In this document: positions 60,599 to 64,000 of the stretch, piece after piece | Layout: each line of letters begins with the position of its first letter | Position numbering within the stretch: position 1 is the stretch's first letter | DNA from: NORP110 sp051251595 | Lineage (GTDB): Bacteria; Pseudomonadota; Alphaproteobacteria; Rhodobacterales; Rhodobacteraceae | Assembly (NCBI GenBank): GCA_051251595.1 | Contig: JBPOFA010000002.1 | Span: 434,001 to 498,000 of the forward strand | Reading direction: 5' to 3' | Length of the DNA: 64,000 bases | Notes under the pieces: model-generated | Told to the model about the DNA's origin: nothing | Databases searched by the model: none | The model's input: the letters and a program-made list of their open reading frames with translations, nothing else | Translations under genes and position numbers: made by a program

Positions 60599-62500
60599 GT
60601 GATAGCCCATCCCCTACTGAATTTTGGTTGGGGGAATGTTTTGGAAAATTCTATCGCGCAGGTCCGTGGCACGGGGCCGTTTGCCAAAATTGCGCTGCGC
60701 CAAATAATCCCAATCACATTGACCGCGCTCTGCGTTTGGGTGCTTCAGTCCCGGATCGAGACGATCGATTTCGCCGATGTTTTCCGCATCCTGCGACAGT
60801 TTAATGTCTTTCAATGGTCCCTTGCTGTGTGTGCCAGTGCCGTCAGTTTTTGGGCCATTGGACGATACGATGCCATAATGCATCGCGTTTTGGGGACCGG
60901 TATAACGGCCCGGTTCGCCAGTCAAAGCGGGGCATGTGCCATTGCCATCGCCCAGTTTGTCGGGTTTGGGATCCTTAGCGGTGCTCTGGTGCGTTTGCGC
61001 ATGTTGCCTGGGTTTTCGTTTCTTGCGGCCCTTCGCCTGTCCTTGGTGGTCTCTGTAACATTTATGGTCTCGTGGGGCATTCTCTGTGTCACCACGCTCA
61101 CCTTCCTTCCCCACTCTGTCGCTCTCCCCCGGTTTGTCGCGCCGCTTTTGTTTTCCTTGATCCTGTGTCTTGGGGCCATGATTATACTGTTCCCACGGGT
61201 CTTTTCACGGCTACCGTCCCTCTTGTCGGTTGGAACGTTCACAGGGCTTGTCACCATAGATTTGTGCTGCGCCGCGATCGCACTGTTTATCTTTATTCCT
61301 ATGGGTGCGACGGGCGACATATCTCATTTCCTGGTGGTGTATCTATTGGCATTTGGGGCGGGGCTGATCAGCGGTGCCCCGGCTGGCATGGGGGCATTTG
61401 AACTGACAATGGTTTCCCTGATGCCGACTGTCCCGGCAGAGCAGTTGGTGGCGGCGATCCTCGCCTACCGGATCGTCTATTTTGTCTTGCCGGCATGCTG
61501 CGCGGCGGTCTGTCTGGTGAACCCCAGGAAGAACCCGAATGAGGTCATGGGGCCTATCCAAACAGCCCCTTCGCCAGCAGAGGTCGAAAAAGCATTGTGG
61601 GTGTCTGATCGGGCCGAGGCCGGTCTTTTACGCCAAGGCGATCTGGACCATGAAATCACGAAGAATGGACACGTCTTGTTAAGCGCAACCTGTGGCCAAA
61701 GCCATGTCTGCCTAACCCCGCCCGCGTCCAACAAATCGCAGTCCCGCGACATGCTTGTTTGGCTGAAGGATCAAGGTCGCGCCAAAATGCGAGCGCCGTT
61801 TGGCTACAAATGCTCAGCCAGACTGGCGGCTACTGCGCGGCGCGCAGGATGGAAAACCGTTCCAATTGTTCAAGAGGCCTGGATCAAGCCGGACCAGTTT
61901 TGCACAAACGCCACGGGTTTAGGACAGCTGCGTCGGCACATTAAAAAGGCGCAAAAATCTGGTGTCGAAATCTGCGAGTGCGATGCGACAGACGCCATTT
62001 TTCCTGAATTGACCCGTTTGGCAAAACACTGGGCCAGCCAACACGGCGGCGAACGTGGGTTTTCCATGGGTCGGTTTGAACCTGCATATATCATGCACCA
62101 ACGTGTGTTTTTGGCCTATTCGAACGGCACTTTGATCGCGTTTGTAAGCTTTCATGAGGCGCAATCGGAATGGGCCCTTGATTTGATGCGTCACAATGGG
62201 GACGCGCCCCACGGCACCATGCATTTTCTGATCACTTTCGCCCTTGAAAACGCTGCGTTGATGGGGGTGCAGCGCGTATCATTGGCGGCGGCGTCGCTGC
62301 AAAACACCACCCCTCATACGGTGTTCGGCAAACTATACGGAATGTTCAACAATCGGTCTGGATGCGACGGGCTCTATAGATTTAAGAACGCATTTGGCCC
62401 GAAATGGACAACGCTATACGCCATTGCCCCTGGGTGGATTTCTTTGGCAAACGGGCTTTACGATGTGCTGATGGCAATTCGCCCTCAGAAACGGTCTTAA
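60599..62500 (+). CDS. MprF-like bifunctional lysyl-phosphatidylglycerol synthase/flippase
   Basis: A 633-residue protein. The N-terminal half (to about residue 310) has about eight membrane helices of the UPF0104/flippase type (FVGFGILSGALVRLRMLPG, LLAFGAGLISGAPAGMGAFE). The C-terminal half is a DUF2156 GNAT-like aminoacyltransferase domain (GQLRRHIKKAQKSGVEI, GGERGFSMGRF, WALDLMRHNGDAPHGTMHFL, SLAAA). It would transfer an amino acid to membrane phospholipid and flip it, reducing negative charge and increasing resistance to cationic peptides or acid. The start is a GTG at 60599; a TTG at 60641 with GGGGG upstream is also possible. Confidence 0.82.
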   Translation: MIAHPLLNFGWGNVLENSIAQVRGTGPFAKIALRQIIPITLTALCVWVLQSRIETIDFADVFRILRQFNVFQWSLAVCASAVSFWAIGRYDAIMHRVLGTGITARFASQSGACAIAIAQFVGFGILSGALVRLRMLPGFSFLAALRLSLVVSVTFMVSWGILCVTTLTFLPHSVALPRFVAPLLFSLILCLGAMIILFPRVFSRLPSLLSVGTFTGLVTIDLCCAAIALFIFIPMGATGDISHFLVVYLLAFGAGLISGAPAGMGAFELTMVSLMPTVPAEQLVAAILAYRIVYFVLPACCAAVCLVNPRKNPNEVMGPIQTAPSPAEVEKALWVSDRAEAGLLRQGDLDHEITKNGHVLLSATCGQSHVCLTPPASNKSQSRDMLVWLKDQGRAKMRAPFGYKCSARLAATARRAGWKTVPIVQEAWIKPDQFCTNATGLGQLRRHIKKAQKSGVEICECDATDAIFPELTRLAKHWASQHGGERGFSMGRFEPAYIMHQRVFLAYSNGTLIAFVSFHEAQSEWALDLMRHNGDAPHGTMHFLITFALENAALMGVQRVSLAAASLQNTTPHTVFGKLYGMFNNRSGCDGLYRFKNAFGPKWTTLYAIAPGWISLANGLYDVLMAIRPQKRS

Positions 62501-62628
62501 AAGCGCCATATCTCATAATCATTATGACTTTAATGAAATTGCTTCATGTGCGTATTCGTGCCACATGTGCCTTTTCCTGGGGCGGTGCGCTTTGCCAGAT
62601 CAACAGTAATTGCTGAAAGAAACAATAC

Positions 62629-63645
62629 ATGACCAATCCACTGACTCGCCTGCTTGAAACCCGAGACTGGCTTTTGGCCGATGGTGCCACCGGGACGACC
62701 TTGTTCAACATGGGATTGGGCGCAGGTGACCCGCCTGAATTGTGGAATGTTGAGGAACAGGACAAGATTACACAGCTTTACCAAGGGGCTGTGGATGCCG
62801 GTTCAGACTTGTTTTTGACGAACAGTTTTGGGGGCAATGCCTCTCGTCTGAAATTGCACGACGCTCAAAACCGCGTCCGCGAATTGAATATCGCAGCGGC
62901 AGAACTGGGCCGCAATGTTGCGGATAAATCGGACAAAACCATTATCGTCGCCGGGTCCATGGGGCCAACGGGCGACATCATGGCCCCCATGGGGGAGCTG
63001 ACCCATGAACTTGCCGTGGAAATGTTCCACGAACAGGCCGACGGGCTAAAGGCCGGCGGTGCCGACGTTGCTTGGGCCGAAACGATTTCTGCCCCCGAAG
63101 AATACCATGCCTCTGCCGAAGGGGCCGCGCTTGCCGGCCTGCCATGGTGCGGCACGATGAGCTTTGATACAGCTGGCCGCACAATGATGGGGCTGACATC
63201 TTCTGGTTTGACCAATCTGGTGACAAAGATGGATCGCCCACCTGTGGCCTATGGCGCGAATTGCGGCGTCGGGGCATCGGATCTGTTGAGAACCGTTTTG
63301 GGGCTTACCGCACAAGGCACAGAAATCCCGGTGATTGCGAAAGGCAACGCTGGCATTCCCAAATATGTCGAAGGCCATATCCACTATGATGGCACGCCAG
63401 AATTGATGGCGGAATATGCGCTGTTGGCCCGCGATTGCGGTGCCAAAATCATCGGTGGATGTTGCGGAACCACAACCGAACACTTGCGCAAAATGCGCGA
63501 GGCCCTTGAAACGACCCCTTCTGGACCACGCCCAACTTTGGAACAGATCACTGAACAATTGGGTGGGTTTTCATCTGCGGTGGATGGCACCGGCGAACCG
63601 ACTGCGCCGCGCGAACCCAAGGGACGCCGTCGCCGTCGGGGGTGA
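62629..63645 (+). CDS. bmt: betaine--homocysteine S-methyltransferase
   Basis: A 338-residue zinc-dependent methyltransferase that forms methionine from homocysteine using betaine (or a related methyl donor). It has LADGATGTTLFNMGL, the zinc ligands NCGVGA (cysteine 212) and GGCCGTT (cysteines 278-279) and SDLFLTNSFGGN. The basic tail (GRRRRRG) is an extension. Together with the BCCT carrier elsewhere in the window it fits a betaine-using marine bacterium. S-methylmethionine-type relatives are close, so the donor is not proven. Confidence 0.85.
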   Translation: MTNPLTRLLETRDWLLADGATGTTLFNMGLGAGDPPELWNVEEQDKITQLYQGAVDAGSDLFLTNSFGGNASRLKLHDAQNRVRELNIAAAELGRNVADKSDKTIIVAGSMGPTGDIMAPMGELTHELAVEMFHEQADGLKAGGADVAWAETISAPEEYHASAEGAALAGLPWCGTMSFDTAGRTMMGLTSSGLTNLVTKMDRPPVAYGANCGVGASDLLRTVLGLTAQGTEIPVIAKGNAGIPKYVEGHIHYDGTPELMAEYALLARDCGAKIIGGCCGTTTEHLRKMREALETTPSGPRPTLEQITEQLGGFSSAVDGTGEPTAPREPKGRRRRRG

Positions 63646-63665
63646 CAGCAGCAAAGACCGTGGTT

Positions 63666-64000
63666 TCAGAACAACGACAGTTGCGTATTGCGTCCAGGCA
63701 CGCGGAACAAATCGCATCGCAGCCCCTGGGGTCTGTGATGCAAACCGTGGCGTCGTGCAGAGAGTTTAAATCTTTGGCTGATCAAATCAGCGTAAAAGCC
63801 TTCTCCGCGCATGCGGAGCCCCCATTGGGCGTCGTAGGTCTGGCCCCCATGCATTTCGCGCACCCGCGCCATCACGCGCGCCGCGCGATCGGGGAAATGA
63901 TGCGCCAACCAGTCTTGAAACAAGGGGCTGACCTCCAACGGCAAGCGCAGCATGACCCAATTTGCCGCGTCGGCCCCGGCTTTGGCCGCTTGGGCAAGGA
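63666..64000 (-). CDS. radical SAM protein (SplB/PA0069 family), partial
   Basis: The gene runs off the right edge; about 111 codons of the C-terminus are visible. They contain GADAANWVMLRLPLEVSPLF, FPDRAARVMARVREMHGGQT, YDAQWGLRMRGEGFYADLIS and, near the end, LFRVPGRNTQLSLF, which match the C-terminal region of PA0069-type radical SAM proteins related to spore photolyase. The radical SAM CxxxCxxC motif would lie to the right of this window. Function unknown (DNA repair-like). Confidence 0.8.
   Translation of the reverse strand, partial: LAQAAKAGADAANWVMLRLPLEVSPLFQDWLAHHFPDRAARVMARVREMHGGQTYDAQWGLRMRGEGFYADLISQRFKLSARRHGLHHRPQGLRCDLFRVPGRNTQLSLF

Noticed and set aside
62501..62628. Possible SAM or SAH riboswitch upstream of bmt
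   Set aside because: The GTGCCACATGTGCC and TCCTGGGGCGG parts looked like the small SAM/SAH motif, but I could not form its conserved stem and pseudoknot with the sequence downstream. A covariance-model search would be decisive.

Overview
The window reads as chromosome of a marine alphaproteobacterium of the order Rhodobacterales (Roseobacter group). Markers pointing there are the trgA-trgB-cysK tellurite-resistance cluster, a circularly permuted two-piece tmRNA with tag ANDNRAPAMALAA beside an alpha-type sspB, the F1-ATPase zeta subunit (DUF1476), an AcuI-type acryloyl-CoA reductase next to a BCCT carrier, the fumC/DUF4169/RHH trio and purS-purQ-purC. This assignment rests on gene content and protein style only; no database search was run.

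Layout. 1-14 kb: end of an NmrA-type oxidoreductase with its divergent HxlR regulator; UspA plus sodium:alanine symporter; a four-gene polar amino acid ABC transporter; an MFS carrier; a pair of unusual genes (unknown protein plus LysR-type HTH protein); small unknown genes with a 24-bp repeat array; and a hydroxyacid dehydrogenase/sugar isomerase operon. 14.1-32.6 kb: an accessory region bounded by two 88-bp direct repeats (81/88 identical); the right copy runs into the 3' end of tRNA-Ser(GGA). It carries a NitT/TauT-type ABC transporter, a sorbosone/glucose dehydrogenase-like protein, an Fe3+/phosphonate/sugar-phosphate-type ABC transporter followed by a PP2C-type phosphatase, a run of secreted small proteins, a broken sacsin-like gene, DUF3489/DUF2924/serine recombinase remnants, an AT-rich RDD protein, and nested IS6-, IS3- and IS66-type insertion sequence remnants (one IS6-type element looks complete).

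32.6-44 kb: almost entirely minus-strand core genes. acuI, a BCCT transporter (with a clear terminator), a class V aminotransferase, then a tightly packed run cfa-trgA-trgB-cysK-mscS type channel-alaX ending at tRNA-Ser. This run joins membrane lipid modification, tellurite/oxidant resistance, cysteine synthesis and osmotic protection. 44-48 kb: an orphan PotD-like binding protein, the tmRNA gene, the ClpXP adaptor sspB, fumC and two small genes.

48-64 kb: a P450 and an alpha/beta-hydrolase-like protein in one overlapping unit, ccdA, tusA, rne, a DctB/DctD-like two-component pair whose regulator lacks the sigma-54 contact motif, purC/purS/purQ, the ATPase zeta subunit, an MprF-like flippase/aminoacyl transferase, a betaine-homocysteine methyltransferase, and the end of a radical SAM protein running off the window.
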